Of a DNA stretch of 27,261 nt, positions 4,458 through 19,400 are shown piece after piece. Numbering within the stretch: the stretch's first letter is position 1; each line of letters begins with the position of its first letter. The translations under genes and the position numbers were made by a program. The notes beneath the pieces are model-generated. The model worked only from the letters and a program-made list of their open reading frames with translations. It was not told the origin of the DNA and made no database searches. The DNA comes from Guillardia theta CCMP2712 (Eukaryota; Cryptophyceae; Pyrenomonadales; Geminigeraceae), in assembly GCF_000315625.1 (NCBI RefSeq), contig NW_005434428.1, positions 39,834-67,094 of the forward strand, given 5' to 3'.

Positions 4458-7400
4458 ATGTATATTCTTTTGTTCGTGGCGGGGTTGGTCCTCGTGCTGG
4501 TGGTAGAGCGGGTGGTTCACTCTGTGCTGTCGCTGGTGGTGGACCGCTCGATGCGCCCTACCAAGAGGTATGCCTCCATGTCTCTCGTGGGCACGTTCTT
4601 CCAGAACCTCTTCGCCTACTTTTTCTTCGCATTCAACGTCCTGGCGATGACGCTGGGCTTCATCGCGCGGAACCTTCTCTGGTTTGGGTTCCTGGTGCTG
4701 GTCATGGCAGTGCTCAGCATGGTGCTGGACTTTGCTCCCGGGTTGGTTGCCGAGTATGTGTACGTTTACAACGCCGGGCTGGGGACCTACATTCACTTCT
4801 TCATCGTCCTACCGGTTCAGTTAGTGGAGCTGCTGTTTAGCCATGTCACCGCGCTGTATAACTGCATCATGTGGATCGTGAATGGGGTGTTCCTGTCAGT
4901 GCTGGCCCCGTCCTTCCTTGCGGACAACGTGAATGTCGGGTGGCTCCCTAGGTTCGGCACGTCTTTCTTCAAGTTCTCGGGTGAGGTGGTCCTGTCGATC
5001 TCGTCGTACCTTGTCAATGTGATGGCGTGCGCGACGAACCCCCTCGGCGGGGTGCCCAGGGGTGGCACCGGGAGCTTCCTGATCCTGAACGCGACGGGTT
5101 CGGTGGAGTGCTTCGAGCCCGGCATGATCAACCTCGACCTTATAACTCCTGCGGGCAGCTTCCGCGATATGTGTCTCTACATGGCAAGGTTCGTGGTGTT
5201 CTCCTGCCCCGCTGCGAATGCGGTCATTGATTTACTAACATTCCCGCTGAGCGATATGAACCTGTACAAGGGCATCCATTGTATCGTGAACGCGCTTTTG
5301 GGTCTGTTCGTGCAGCTCCCCTTCGTGACCCTGCACCGCTGCCGGTTCGGTGCGACGCTGCCGATGCTCGGCGTGCACCAGCGCATCCTGTGCGCCCCGG
5401 ACTTCCGCCCGGCGATGGACCTTTCGGTAGCTGGGGCTAGGTACCTGGGTAGGACCGTCGACAACTGGTTGGACTCTTCGCTGGTGATCCTGGAGACGCT
5501 CTTCACCGGCTCCGCACCGCAGTGCGACCCGGTCCCGATCCCCCTGAGCTACAGCGACGATGACTCCCGGGCGCTTTTCGGGGGCAACTTCCGCGCGGTG
5601 GTGGGGCTGACTCCGGGGATGTACGCGGTGACGGATGGGATCAGCACGGAGTACAACATCTTCTACAAGCAAGTGACAAGGGAGATTGCTTACAGGAACT
5701 GGCCCTTTCCTGTCGAACCGGCGTACGGCATCGCGGCGGTCAAGTACGGGGAGCTGCCCGAGGGGGACGTGGCGGGAGACCTGACGACTGGGATGCTGGG
5801 GTGCGAGTGCCTGGACGTCCCCGGCGTAGGGGCGCAGATCACCTGTGCGATCGTCCCGTACCTCTCCGGGAGCAACATGCCCTCCACCACGGGTTCCGTG
5901 GCTTCGATGATCCAGGACTACCTCAAATCGAACAGCATACAGCAGGCGGTCAACTCGAGCAACGCGACGCAGCGCATCCCGGTGACCTTCTCCGTGCCCT
6001 CGTCGAGCCAGTACGCGACCTGCAAGAGGCTGAAGATCCAGGTGGAGTCGCTCCGGTGGCCCGCGACGAGGGTGTCTGCAACGAGCACCAGCCCCGGTGC
6101 TTGGAACCAGATGGGTGCCGCGGCCCAGGTGAATATCCTGGATGTGGCCAGGGAGGTGAGGGCGGACGCTGCCATCTACGTCATGCCGCAGTGCCCCTTC
6201 TCGGCGGTCCCCGACCCTTCTTGCATACCCGGCTTTGAAGGGTTCAGCTGCTACCCCTTCTGTGTGGGCCTGCACCTCACGGGGACGATCAACCAGGGGA
6301 TTGTGCTGTACGGGGCCAACGACTGGAGGGACTCGGTGCAGTACCTCCTCCGGGACTGCGGGGTGGGGCAGGGCGCCGTCGGGTCGATATCCCCTTCTGC
6401 TCTGAGCCTTTCCCCGCTTGCATTCGGCCCTCCTGTCCGGTACACCGTCCCAAAGGGCGTGGTGTACAACGCGGCGGCGCAGAGCGCCTGGGACCCGGCG
6501 ACGCAGAGCTGTGTCTCCAGCGCGGATGTTAATTCAAGGGTTTCTGTGAACCTTACTACGGTGTATGCCTTCCCTCCCGACCAGAGCGAGCCGACGATCC
6601 GGGAGAAGTTCCAGCCCTTCGTCTTTGCGAGCGATGTGGTGCTCACGGCGTACCAGGACGGTCTGGGGAAGTGGAGCGTCAAGGTCTCTAGGATCTTCGG
6701 GGAGGATGCGCTGTCCTTCAGGCTGGTGGATCTCCCCGGGTTGATCCCCGCGAACGACATCTGCCTGGGCTCTCCGTCCTGTGAAGAGCCGTTCCAGCCC
6801 AGTCTTATTGGGATACCGTACGCGTACCAGGACTACCCGCAGCTGTACAACCCCTCCACAACGAGCCAGTGGGCGGTGTTCTACGCGACGAACCCGAACC
6901 CGGAGGTGTACGAGGCGTATTCGCGGTACTGCGCGGGCCTCCCCACGAAGTTCGGCATCGTGATGGACTCCAGCTACGGGCAGGTGAGGGTGTGGAAGTT
7001 CAACGCCTTCGCGCTGGACCAGTCTGAGACGTCGGGGGCGGCGGTGATGACCTGGACCTTCGAGGGCTTCAACCGGGTGCAGGAGGTGAGCAACTGCGGG
7101 GCTCTGTACAACATGTCGGTGGTCAGGCTGGAGTACATCAATGAATACAACGTCGCCGTCACGGTCCTGCAGGCCTCTATGCAGAGCTTCGATGTTGTGA
7201 CGAGGATGCCGCGCCCCGGATTCGATGGCTTTGATTACGTGGTCTACTTCATTAACCCCACGACCAACGAAGGGCCTTCCGAGAGCATGTTCAGTGAGCT
7301 CGTCCCGCAGTCTCTCCTGAGCGAGGGCCTGCTGTGCCCTAGCCAGCGCCGCATGCCCGAGGTCGGCTCGAGCCTGGCGGAGGCCTGGGCCGGTGTGTTG

Positions 7401-10400
7401 TACTTCATGCGGCTGCCGCTCAACGCGGTGGTGCTCTTCCCTGCTATCTTCAGCGGTGGGGACTGGCCGCGCTTCACCGAGTGCTCAGCGGTGGCTCTGG
7501 GGCATTCTTTGCTGTTGGGGTGCGGGAAGGGGATCCTGAACGTCGACAATGCCTTCGAGGCTTGGCACCGTGCGTCGTTCCTGTTCTATCACTCCTTCGT
7601 GAAAATCGCCACCTTTGGTCAGAGCCTGAGCCCCTCGAATCCCATCCTCCTGTACACCAGGCAGGCCGTCGTAGGCTCCACCGTCGCGGCAACCTACCTG
7701 ACCAACGGTGCGCCTGCCTTCATGGCGAAATTGCTAGGATCTGTGAATTTTAACCGTCCATTTGCGGATATGTCCCGCGCGATGTTGTTCGGGCTGCCCT
7801 CCTGGATCCGGATTTTTGGGCGCGTGGTCCGGTTCTCCTCGACGAGCTTTCAGATGTTCCTTCGCTTCCTGGAGCGGCTGATCATGGAGTATGTGCTCAA
7901 GCTGGCCTCCGGGCAGGGGGTGGACTCTGGGATCTTCTACATCCTGACGGCGATGAGGGACGACGTCGACCAGCTCATGGTTCAGCCTGCCAGGGAGATC
8001 TGCGGCGGGGTGAGCCTCATCTTCGGGTACACGAACCCCCCCGCGACGGCGATGCGTTTCTTCTGCACGGTCGGGGCGGAGACGGCGCTGGGGCTCTTTG
8101 ACTTTATGAACGTGTTCCTGATTGATTTCCCTGTTGTCGACTGCGTGTGCCGCGGCGGGCAGGGGACGGTGTTCCGCGACCACCTCGAGCAGCAGTGCTA
8201 CAAGTGGGCGCCCGTGGGCTACCGCCCGCTTCTTAATGCGATGCTGGAGCAGTCGGCGGGAGATCGGCGGCTCATGTGTAGTATGCTGGTGGAGAGGACG
8301 AACGGGAACTTGTCAACGGCCTTTGATGGGGTCTTCACGGCGCTGTACGAAGGATACCAAAGCATCGGTTCCATGTTTGACTACTTCCTTGTATTCATCG
8401 ATTCTTCGAGTGGGACCTGCAGCAATTATTACTCCTCGGACTACGTCATGGCGATCCTCCCCGAGCCGATCGACTACTTCACGATGTGCTACCGGACGAG
8501 GCTGTGCGAGCTGGCCTGCGGGGAGCAGTACGACGCCTTCCACACGGCGCTGGCGCAGGTGGCGGGGGGCAAGCCGCTCGTGTACAGCATGAATCAGACC
8601 GTCTCGGTCGAGAGCCGCTTCTTCAGCTCGGGGGGTGAGTTCTACGGCACGGACCGGCTGCCCTTCGATGTCATGGCCCTGGTGGAGATGTCGGGCTGCA
8701 ACCGCGTTTGCTACGGGGACGTGGGGATTTCTGGCCCCCCCTCGCAGCCGGACCGCTGTGTCTCGATCGCGGGGATCGATAGTCACTTGAAGATTGCGGT
8801 CAAGGCCTACTGCCTCCCCTCCAGCCTGAAGACCGGGATCCGCCCGTCCGCCAAGATCCTGGACGGCTCCTTCCGGGGCACGGCGATCGACTATGAGGTG
8901 GACGGCAGCGAGGCGTGGTCGGCGGGCATCGCGAGGCTGCAGTACGCGAGCGTGGACCTCGTCGACTCGATTGGCAGGAGCAACATCCTGGTCGTGACGA
9001 CGGAGCAGGAGGTGAGCCTTGTCAGTGACCAGAGACAGAGCTACACCCTGCTGAAGACCATCCCTTCTTCCCAGAAAGCGGTGCTTGTCACGGACATATA
9101 CAGCATCGAGGAGGTGGTGTCCTTCCCGAGTGACGACATCGCTGACATCTTCGTGAGGGCGACGACGACGGACTGGAGCGTCCCGCACGAGCCATCGACG
9201 GGCCCGGTGTGCCTGCATGTCAGGCTCGACACCCAGCGCTTCGCGACGGAGGCGATCCTGAAGACCTCCGCTTTCACGATCAAGAGATGCGCCGGCGCCG
9301 TGAATGTGTTCTCCACGATCAGGACCCCGTACGTGACGTGCCTGGGCCCTTCCTGCTCCGGCGTGGCGCTGTTCCCGACGGAGGATGGGGCGGAGGTGAA
9401 GGTGTGCGACCGGAGCGAGGGGGCGCTGACCTGCGTGGCCGTGCCGAGCGGTGGCCACCTGGCGTCCGACCTGGGGCTGAGCTCTAAGAATCTGCCGCAA
9501 GTATCCATGACACAGGACAAGCGGTTCATCCGGAGGGTGCCGCGCGTGGCGCAGAGCTCCCTGACGGGCTGGAACGGGGCGGGGCAGCAGAGCTCCATGA
9601 CGGTCTTTGCCGTGGCCGGGCAGAAGGTCACCACGACCTGGCTCTCGGACATCCGCTTGAGGGTGGATGGCGGGGTGTGGGCCGGGACGCGGTCATATTC
9701 CAGCACATACCAGATGCTGACGACTCTGAAGAAGAACTGCAGTGTGGCCGACTGCACGGGATGCATGGGCTACCCGACACTGCAGAGGCTCTGCTACGCC
9801 GCGTCGCAGTGTGCGGTTGCCAGGTGCATCGGCACAGAGGTCAACTTCCAGCGCCCGCTCTGTGCCATCGGGTCGGTGGTGTCGAAGCTGATGCGGCAGG
9901 CACTGCTGACGATGCAGAACGTCTACCTCATCTTCTCGCAGAGCGTGGCGCTCATTGTCGATGCCTCTACCGGGCAGATCACCAACCGCGTGGTGATCGA
10001 GTGGCCGGACCAGGTGTTCTTCTCCGCCATGTGCGACATGAAGGACATCACCGTCTCTTCCGTGGGGGTTTTGATGTCCCTAGTGAACGGGATCACCATG
10101 AAAGCCCAGGCGATCCTCAGTTCTACCGAGGTCGGCCTTGTCCCTACAGACCCAAGTTTCAACGCCAAGGCGACACTCTCCATGGCCAGCATGACAAACC
10201 TATTCTCTCAGATCCTCCTCCTCCCTCTGTACGTTTTCATCGCCGCGCAGAAGACCTTTGTCTGCACGACCAACAGCATGACGGCGATCCTGAATTCGGA
10301 CCTCCTGGGCAATTTCCAGTTGGTGATTGGAGACCCGAGCATCCAGGCCGTGAGTGGGGACGTGGCGGGCATCTGCCTCACGCAGGTGTTTGAGCAGGAC

Positions 10401-13400
10401 GTGCAGGCCCAAGCGCTGGGTGGATCCGACTTCATTGGGGGGGCGGCGGCGCAGGTGACCGACCGCCTGATCGACGCCGGGATGACGCTGCAGCTTGCCC
10501 CCGCCTACCACTTGACGGATGCTGTGCTGGCCTATGCCTCGGGTGTCACGTACGGCTTCATGGATGTCCTGCAGACCATCGACCAGAAGCACTGCAGGCT
10601 CCCCGATGTCACCACGGAGACCATCTACCGCTGCGCCTGCGGGGACCTTGCCCACAGGGTGTCCCCCGAGCGGCGCCAGGAGGGCATCCGGGAGCAGGCC
10701 TTCTGGTGCGTCGGGTCGCTGCAGCTGCTGGGGCCGGACGGGAAGCCGAGGCTCGTCTACAACCCTTACACCTTCGAGGAGCTGGTGACGGCCTCGAGGA
10801 CAAAGATGAGCACCTATCTCACCTGCGTAGGGAGGGGGCAGGGGGATTGCAGCCGGCATCTCCCCACCCTCCCTCTGCTCGCAAGGCAGGACGTGGATCC
10901 CGGGACTGTGCTCACCAGGTGCCGTTCCAACTATGTGAACAAGGTGTGGGACGCGGGGGCGGCCTACCTCACGGGGTTTCGAAACTACCCCGACCTAGCC
11001 AAGGTGGGGTACATCATACAGCAGAGCTACCAGCCCTCCCTGATCCCTTCCTCCGTGGTTACGTGCCTGGAGCAAACGCTCCGGCTCGGGACTGGGAATG
11101 ACGCGTGCCTGCTAGGGTGGCTGACGCTCACGAACCGCACCCGCGAGAACTACTTCCGTTACGAGGTGGCCGGCTTCGTGTCGGACAATTCCGATTTCGC
11201 GGATGTGGACGGGTGCGAGGTCTTCACCGGGCCCTCCAGCAACCCGGACCCAGCCAAGGCGTACCAGTTCGAGCAGTGCCTGAACACCTCGAACGCGGCG
11301 CAGTGCCAGCTCCCGCAGTACATCTGGTCGGGGAGGACGACCAACCGCGTGCCGGTGGCTTCGCTCCATTCGGTGAGCTACCCGCCGGGTTCGACCCAGC
11401 TGTACGATGCCGCGAGGGAGGAGCACCTGAAGATCAAGAAGGAGGCCACGGAGTACTTCACGGAGGCACTCTTGCAGTGGGAGAATCCGGAGCTGGAGGC
11501 GAGCTTCTTCTCCGTGGAGGGGGACATATTGCACCAGCTCTTCGACTGCTACTTCATGGGACCCTTCGCCTCTGCCGAGCTGTGGCCGTCGGGGGGCACG
11601 CGCTCGGTCAGGTCCATGCTGTACTACCGGAACAGCCCTTCTGATCGCACCTTTATGGTCCCATCCGCGAACTGCAAGCCCGGCGTGGACGCCTGCTGTC
11701 CCCAGCAGTCCCCCTTCTCGTGCGGTGGCCCTGCGAGGAACGCCATCATCCATGGCTTCATCGAGAAGCTCAAGAACAGCCCCGGGGGGCCAACAAACGA
11801 GGTGCTGGCCAGGGCGGTGCAGGACGGTGTCAAGGCCAAGCTAAGGGAGTTCAAGAGCATCTTCACCAACGTCAACAGCTTCGGCTGCCCCTGTCCGGGC
11901 GGGGCCAACAGCGTGGAGTGTTGCTCCAAGGACAACCCGGGTGTCTGGGCCTCCAAGGAGATGCAGGCGATCGACTACTCCGTCCTTGAGAGCCAGAGCG
12001 TGCTGGATGTTATCTTCGATCTCGCGGCAGAGTACATCGAGACGGAGGTCTACTTCAACCGCACTCTCTTTGAAGCCTTCGCCGAGCCCCTCACTGACTC
12101 CCAGCGCGCCCAGCTCCGCGATGAGTCGATGTTCGACCCTTCCAGCCCTGTCTCGGGGTATGACGAGAGCGAGGTCCTGGAAGCAGGCAGCAAGAACCGC
12201 TCCCTGTGGGATCTGTGCGTGGACCTCGTCTCCCAGATCTTCGCGACGCTGCCTCTCGATGCGGAAAGGGCTTCCTTCGGTGCCTCCTCCTACGCATATG
12301 AGCACGACCCTACCCGGAGCCCTTCCTCCTCCCGCTTCGCAGACAGCATCGAGGAGACCGTCAGCTACATCCTTGGGAGGGCCAAGGAAGACTCCCCCTT
12401 TTACTGGGGGACAGGGGGTGGCGACCTGAGATATATGCCATCCAAGAGCGCAAGGTGCAGGACACGCGGGAGTTTGGTGAGGCCTGTGACCAATGGTACT
12501 TTGAACCCGCTGGACGGTGCCTATATTCCTCTGGGGATCGATGACACGGGAGTCGGGGTCAGGTACACCGTGGCGGGGAGGCTGGCGGGTCTTCAGCTCC
12601 CAAAGTACGGCGTGCTGGGCCAGAACGCCTCTGGCTTCACCCAGCGCTGCTATTGCGGTTGGACTACCCCAAATGGGATGCTCTGTAGAGTTGATCCGTT
12701 GGTCTGCGCGACGGCGAGGTTGGCGAGCCTGACCTCCCTCCCGGGGGGTGCGGTGGAGGATTTCCAGGCGATCTGCCAGGCTGGGAGCTATTCCACGTTC
12801 GGGGAGTGGGTGAGCGTGTACAGGGTGGCCGAGGCGGCGTGGGACGCTTCCTGGAGCTGCCCAGATATGCAGCTGTCGGATGTGTGGGGCGTGGTGAATG
12901 ACCTTCAGTTGGACTACTGGATGGCGAATATCGATGATAGCTTTGTGGACTACAACTATAACCTCCAGGATGTCCTCCACCTCGGCACGGCGGGACTCCG
13001 CCTCTCGAACATGGAGTGGCTGCAGCGCAACTCGCATCTCTTCCTCCGCCCGGCCGCGAGGAGGTACAAGCTTTACAACCCAGACACCGATATCTCCGTT
13101 GCGCTGGAGGACTGCGTGGACGAAACCATCGATTCCAACGCTGCGAATGGCTTCCAGTCCTACGTCGGGAGCCTGTCCAGCGTCTACAGCCACTTCAAGG
13201 ACCGACTGATGCCCGTCCTCAGGTCGACGCACACCTCCGGCTCGGAGGCCTTCTGCACCCGCTTCGTGCTGGAGCTGGCGAGGTTGGAGGCACTGGTGTA
13301 CGTTGACCAGGCCGTCGGGGCACAGGAGCCCAACCCGGAGATCTCGGTTCAGAGGGTTGCGGTGGACCTCTGGCGCACGCGCTGCATGACGCAGGTCCGG

Positions 13401-16400
13401 ATGGTTGGGCTGTGCAACCTGCACGGTGTCTTTGACCGGGTCCCTCCCAATCATAGCATTCAAGGGAGCCACTGCCCCTTTACGATCACCGGGACTTGCG
13501 GGAAGATGTACCTGACATCCGACTGCATTGTGTACTGCGATGGCGTTTTCTCCGAGCCCTGCTCCTGTGCGGAGGCCGCCGGGGTTCCGTGCTCTGGTTA
13601 TGCGTGGGACGTTTCTCTGAATGCTACCTGCCCCCTTGCCTTCGACCCGCGTGGCATTTCCGACATGGATATTGAGCGCTCGACGCTGTACGCCCCAACC
13701 GTGTTCCCGGAGGAGGAGCTGCTGGCATCGGGATTGAGCCCAGAGGAGAATCTGGCTCTTGCGGAGAGGATACTGGCGCACGAGGAGCAGTATATCACCA
13801 CGTTCATCCCCAAAGCATCCGACAAGTCGTTGATGGAAGATGCTCTGATCACTGGCAGCAAGGCGGGAGAAGGTGTCGCCTTCGGCAAGCCTCTGGGCAA
13901 CCGGGAATACTGCGACGCGGTGGCGGACTACTGGCCGGAGGGGTGGATCCACCCGAGCGGCTACCACGTCACGGTGGGGTGCCGGCACGAGGAGACGGCC
14001 TTCCGTGGCTTCGACACCTGGATGTCTGTGGAGTACGACTCCGTGAGGGGAGAGAAGTACCTTCAGCTGGATGCGAGGAGGCTGAGGAACGAGACGCTGC
14101 TGAAGAACTACTTCGGTTCCGCCGCCTCCTGCTCCGCCGCCTCTTACGGCATGCCCATGTTCGAGACAAACAACGCCAGGCTGCAGGCCCGCTGGAAGGA
14201 CGGGCAGAGGTACGACCCTACCCAGCCCATCGGGCGCTTCGTCCCGGGAGATACTACGGATTACATTCAGACGGGGGTTGCCGGTGGCTGGGACCAGGTC
14301 CCGACGCAAGGGAGGATTGGGAAGCACACCCGCCCGTCATCGGGCCTTCTGCACCACTGGATCCCGGAGATGGCAACGGGGGCGACGGCGACGGCGGTTT
14401 GGCCTGCGAGTGGACAAACGTTTGGAAGGTACGAGCTCCCGGAGGGGACGGTGCCGGAGTGGGGTCCTGGCTGCGGGCAGCTACCACTCAGGACTTGTCG
14501 CAACGACACAGACTGCCCTGCCCTGCACGGCGCGGCCGTGCGCTGCCTGAGGTCGTGGTCCGAGTCCCGCGGGGAGGAGAGGGACGGGGTTTGCGCCGTG
14601 CAGGGCTCGGCGCCGCTGCAGTGCTACCAGAACCATCATTGCAGGGACTCCGGGCAGGTCTGCTCCGCATGGGGCAGGTGCGTGGATGGCTATGTCCTGA
14701 TGCGGAACAAGGTGGGCTACCCTGTGGAGATGCACTCCCACTCGGAGAAGTGCGGTGAAGAATCGCTCGGGTACTCCCCCTGGCAGGTCGTCCCGGACTT
14801 CCTCCCGCGCCACGGCATGTGCGGGTTCCGAGAGTGGTTCGAGTACGAGACGATGCGGGCGAGGGCGACGGGGGCGGCGAGCCCCGGCACGCTGGCGGCG
14901 GTGAACCCGGATGTGCTCTGGTACAGCACAAGCCCCTATGTGACGGACGCGGTGGTGAAGCAGGGTCTGTTCGAGAGGGGTATCCTGAAGGTACACCCTC
15001 ACACCTGCGACAGGGACTATGCTTATTCCTTCCCTTCCTGCGCTGGAAACCCTTCCTCCGTCTTCAACGAGGTTGGGGGAGCTGTGGATCAACCCGGGGA
15101 GGGCAGGACCATGCGGACGTACCGGAGGGCTGCCGCGGGCTGGGAGTTGGACCTCTGCTCTGTAGACCACATGGAAAGGCAGAGGACGGGTTTCCTGTAC
15201 CCTTTCTCCGGTGTGGCCGGGGAGGACAGCTTCGCGGGCGTCCAGAACTCGCTCAGCCTCTGCTCGAATCTTCAGCTCTGTTCTCTTCAGGAGTTCTATG
15301 TACAGGGCTACCATACGCTCGGGCGCAAGATCAACCGGGTGCAGAAGGATGGGAGCTGCATCGATTCCGGGAATTGCCTGGCGACCCCCTACCAACTGCA
15401 GGACGGCCTATTCTGCGGTGCTGCGGGATATCTGAAGGCCCTGGACCCTTCGGACGTGGCGAGGAGGTACGACCCGATATGCAGGGTGGACCCCCTGGTC
15501 ACTCCCCTGGTGAGGATGTTCTGCACCGCCGATAGGGCGTCCATATCGAGTGCCTGTGACCTCGACCCGAGCTATGCCACCGTGTCCAACGTCCAGGAGC
15601 TCTGCAGACTCTGGGACGAGGACTACAACTACCAGTCGCTGCCCAACATCGACCGCGCGCTCAACCGGGCGCTTCTCCGCTTCTTCAAGCGCGGTTTCAC
15701 GACCTGGGACGAGTACCAGAGGCGGGCGACCTGCGCGGCGACGGTGTTCAACCTGATGGGGGTGTACGCGGGGCAGCAGACGCAGGGCACGGGCGGCACG
15801 CAGTGGTACTCCGTCGAGCTCGAGCCGGGGGTACCTACCTATTTTCCTCCCTATGCTTCGCTGTACGTCTTCCGCGACGCTTCCCAGATGGAGATCCCGG
15901 CGGCGTGGTGGGTGCAGTGCGTGCTGCTGGACTCTTCCGTGAACGTGGAGCTCCTTGAAAGTGCATCCACCGACCAGGTGCCGTGCCGCGGGTGGGAGAA
16001 CGCCAAGACCGCGGGGTACCAGCCGCAGACGGTGCGTGACTTCCTCCTTAGCTCCCCGAGGGTGTACCTGGAATCCGGGATGAACTCGCCTACCAATGAG
16101 ACGCAGATCGCGCTGAGCATCTACGACAACCTCTTCGAGCAGGTGTCCCTGGCAAGGCACACCGTGCAGGGCGCCATGGGGGGAGGGGAGCATCGGCTTT
16201 CCTATGTGTATTATCGCACCTTGAAGGACCTGTATCTCACCGACGAGGACTACAATGAATTCGCGAATGCGGTCGACAGTGGTGGCAACAGCAACAACGA
16301 TAAGGTGTTCAAGACCAATGCCGTACCCCGGGATGACGGGACATACCCCTTCTACGACGATTCCGACATCCCCGGCATATTCCAGCAGGTGGTGAACTAC

Positions 16401-19400
16401 ATGATGAGCGGGAGTGTCAGGGATGGCTACTTCCCCCCCGGGTCGGGTGTGAACCGCCTGTCCAAGGCGATGGGATCGTTCACGAAGACGTCGCTCTCGG
16501 ACGGCTTCCTCGATCTCGGCCCTGCGTACTTCGACCCATCCCTGGGCGTGCTGCAGTACACCCTGCCGACCCTGGCGCCTTCGTTCTTCGAGGCGGAGTT
16601 GGACAGGATCCTTGCGGGAGTGCTGAAGCAGGAGGATGACCTGCAAGATTGGAAAGATATCGGGCTCGAGTATGAGTACGATGCCTTCAAGGACTATGCC
16701 ACCCTTGCCGACCTTTCCACAGGGACTATGCGCATGACCAAGTGCCTCAATGTCAACTTCAATACCTCCGAGCCCGGGGTGAATCAGAACTTCATCAGGC
16801 CATTCGTGAGGCTGCTGGATCAGAACGCCGGGGGTGAGGACATATATGTCTGTGACAGCGATGTGGGCTACGACAGGCGCACCGGGCAGAGCTGTGGGCT
16901 GATGCATGACTCGTTAGATGACAATTGCTCCACTCGATTCGTCTATCTCCGCGAGTACAACAACGGGGAGGGCATCGTGGTGCAGACGCATTGCAAGCAA
17001 CCCCTCTTTGTGCGGGATCTGGTGGAAGACGACAAGCGTAAGATCGCGGACCTCTCCCGCCTCGACCTTGACACGGCAAACCCCGCGGGGGCCATCTGCC
17101 TCCGCACGGATTCCACGTGCTTGCAGGGCGGTGGGTTGGAGGGGAGTTCGGTAGGAGTGGTGTCCGTCGTTCCCACCTTGGGTGTGGAGGTGCAGACATT
17201 CTACCGCGAGATGCAGAGCGGTGACCCCAACTCCGACAAGTTCTACGGGCCGCTGTACCAGAAGGCTTCCACCCGCTGGTACCCAGCGTGGGTGGACTGC
17301 TACGGTGTCCCGGGGGTGAACAAGAGCAACCTCCAGGCCTGGACGGGCTGGGATAGGGCGCGCGTGGAGCAGGCAAGGGAGATTCTGCTTGCTAGAGAGA
17401 ATGCGGAGGGCTCGAGCCCCAACCTACAGGTCCTGGACCTAGAGGCGATCTGGAATAGCAGCAGCACCCGCCCGGTGAGCTTCTCCGTCCGCTGCAACGT
17501 CTCCTCGTGCACCACCAGCACCGGGGTTTCGTTCGATTGCGGCAGCGACGGCCAGTGCAACGTCCGGATGGATAACATGGCCGTCCATGCCATGTCCCTG
17601 CGCCTGACCGAGCCCTCCGTGTACTTCTGCGCGTCCAGCGAGGCGCAGGCGAGGGAGCGGTGCCCGGCGCGGAGGACGAACGACAGCGTCCTGGTGGAGA
17701 TCAGGAACAACCTCTGGTACTGCAAGGCCGACTGCGTGAGGAAGACGCTCCTGAAGTACGTCGGGAAGCACTCCATCAAGTACCGCGGACTCAGGGAGGA
17801 CGTGCTGGGCTTCACCCCCTCGGACAGGAGCGCAATCGGGCTGAGCGATACGAGCAACGCCCGGGACGGCTATTCGCAGAAGGACAGCTTCCGGCTGGTG
17901 CACCACCTGATGAGGAAGCAGATCTTTGGCTCGGGTAACGCGCTCCCTGGCTCCATCTACAACAGCGTCTGGATGAAGCCCAGCGCGCTGAGTGCCTCCT
18001 TCATGGACCGCCACTCGCTCTACCCCTTCCAGGCCCTCACCCTGTACGATTACGTGAATTACGTCGAGCAGGCCGACACGATGCGGAAGCAGCCGCTGGA
18101 CACCTGCATCAACCAGGCGGTCGACGTCACCGAGTGCTCGAAGGACCAGATCACGGGGCAGCGCGTCCATCGCAGCAGCCTGGAGCAGTGCGCCTCGGAG
18201 CTGAAGCGGAGGTCTTCCTTGGTTGCCAATCCGGGCTACGCTGTGCTTGTGAAGCTGAGGGGAGAGGAGCTCACCTCTTCGCATCTGCTTCATTGGGCGG
18301 CGGCATCGCGCCCGGAGAGGGACCGTTTCGTCGACTGGGTGACGAGCGCCGGCCGTTGCTCGGAGACGCGCCAGTCCGAGGCGGTGTGCTACCTGACCGG
18401 GGACGGGAATGTGTTCACCATCAACCCCTGGCTGGGCGGCGGGTTCAATATCCACGAGGCCTGCGACACCGTGCCGCTGCCGGAGCAGCTCACCCGGGTG
18501 ATCAGCGCGGACTGCTTCCCCCAGGGGTCCGGGACTTGCAGGAATTACACCGCCCTGGTCTATACCCCCTGTGTCTCCAAGAACAATCAGCCCCCGAGCA
18601 GGACGGACATCTTCACCTCCGCCTCCAACAATCTGTGTGAGAAGGCGCCGCGCCCCAACTCAACCTGCCTGCAGAGGCAGGGTCTGTACGGGGGCGGGGA
18701 GGGGGAGGGCATGACCGATCTGTACACTCGGCCTTTGTATTCCATGCCCTACTCGGGGATCTTCGGCATGGAGCCCAACCCTTCCTACCATTCCAGGACT
18801 CCGTCCAATGGCATTCTAAGGCAGTCCTTCATGGATCTGGGGGGTGGTTTCTTCGTCGCGGACCTTCAGACCCTGGAGGATGGGATGACCGACAACCTGC
18901 TGCCGGCCTGCATGCCGCTCTGGTACCCCACCAAGGCAGACGGCTCCCCCGACCTTGCGGGCAGGGACCCGTGCTCGAACAACAGCATGGACTGGCTCTC
19001 CTCTTACTCCGTCGATTCCCGCGTCGACTACGACCTTAACCGGGTGGATCTCGGGAACACCGTGGCGGAGGGCCAGCTGCCGCCGTGGGACTGCCCCGTC
19101 CGGGAGATGCACTTCTGGGGCGGGGGCGACGCCTCCTTCCGGCCCAGGGCGCCATACGGGCCGAGGGCAGGGGTGATGTTCTTCGAGGCGAGCAACATGG
19201 GGGGGAGTGCCGGAAACGGGATGTCGAATCCGGTGCAGCCCTATGGGGTGGAGATGCCCGGCCTGCAAAGGCCGTACTTTGCATCGGAGATCTGCAGCTG
19301 CTCCTCTGCGGGGGACTGTTCGTTCCAGGTCGTTTCCAAGGAGAGCTGTTCTATCCTTTCAACGGTTGATTTCCTCTCGGGGGAGAAGTGGTACACCCAG

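Noticed and set aside
11841-14327. An 828-codon open frame on the minus strand inside the giant gene
   Set aside because: It is a long antisense shadow caused by high GC and lack of stop codons; composition is Arg/His/Pro/Val-rich and no TATA box is present.
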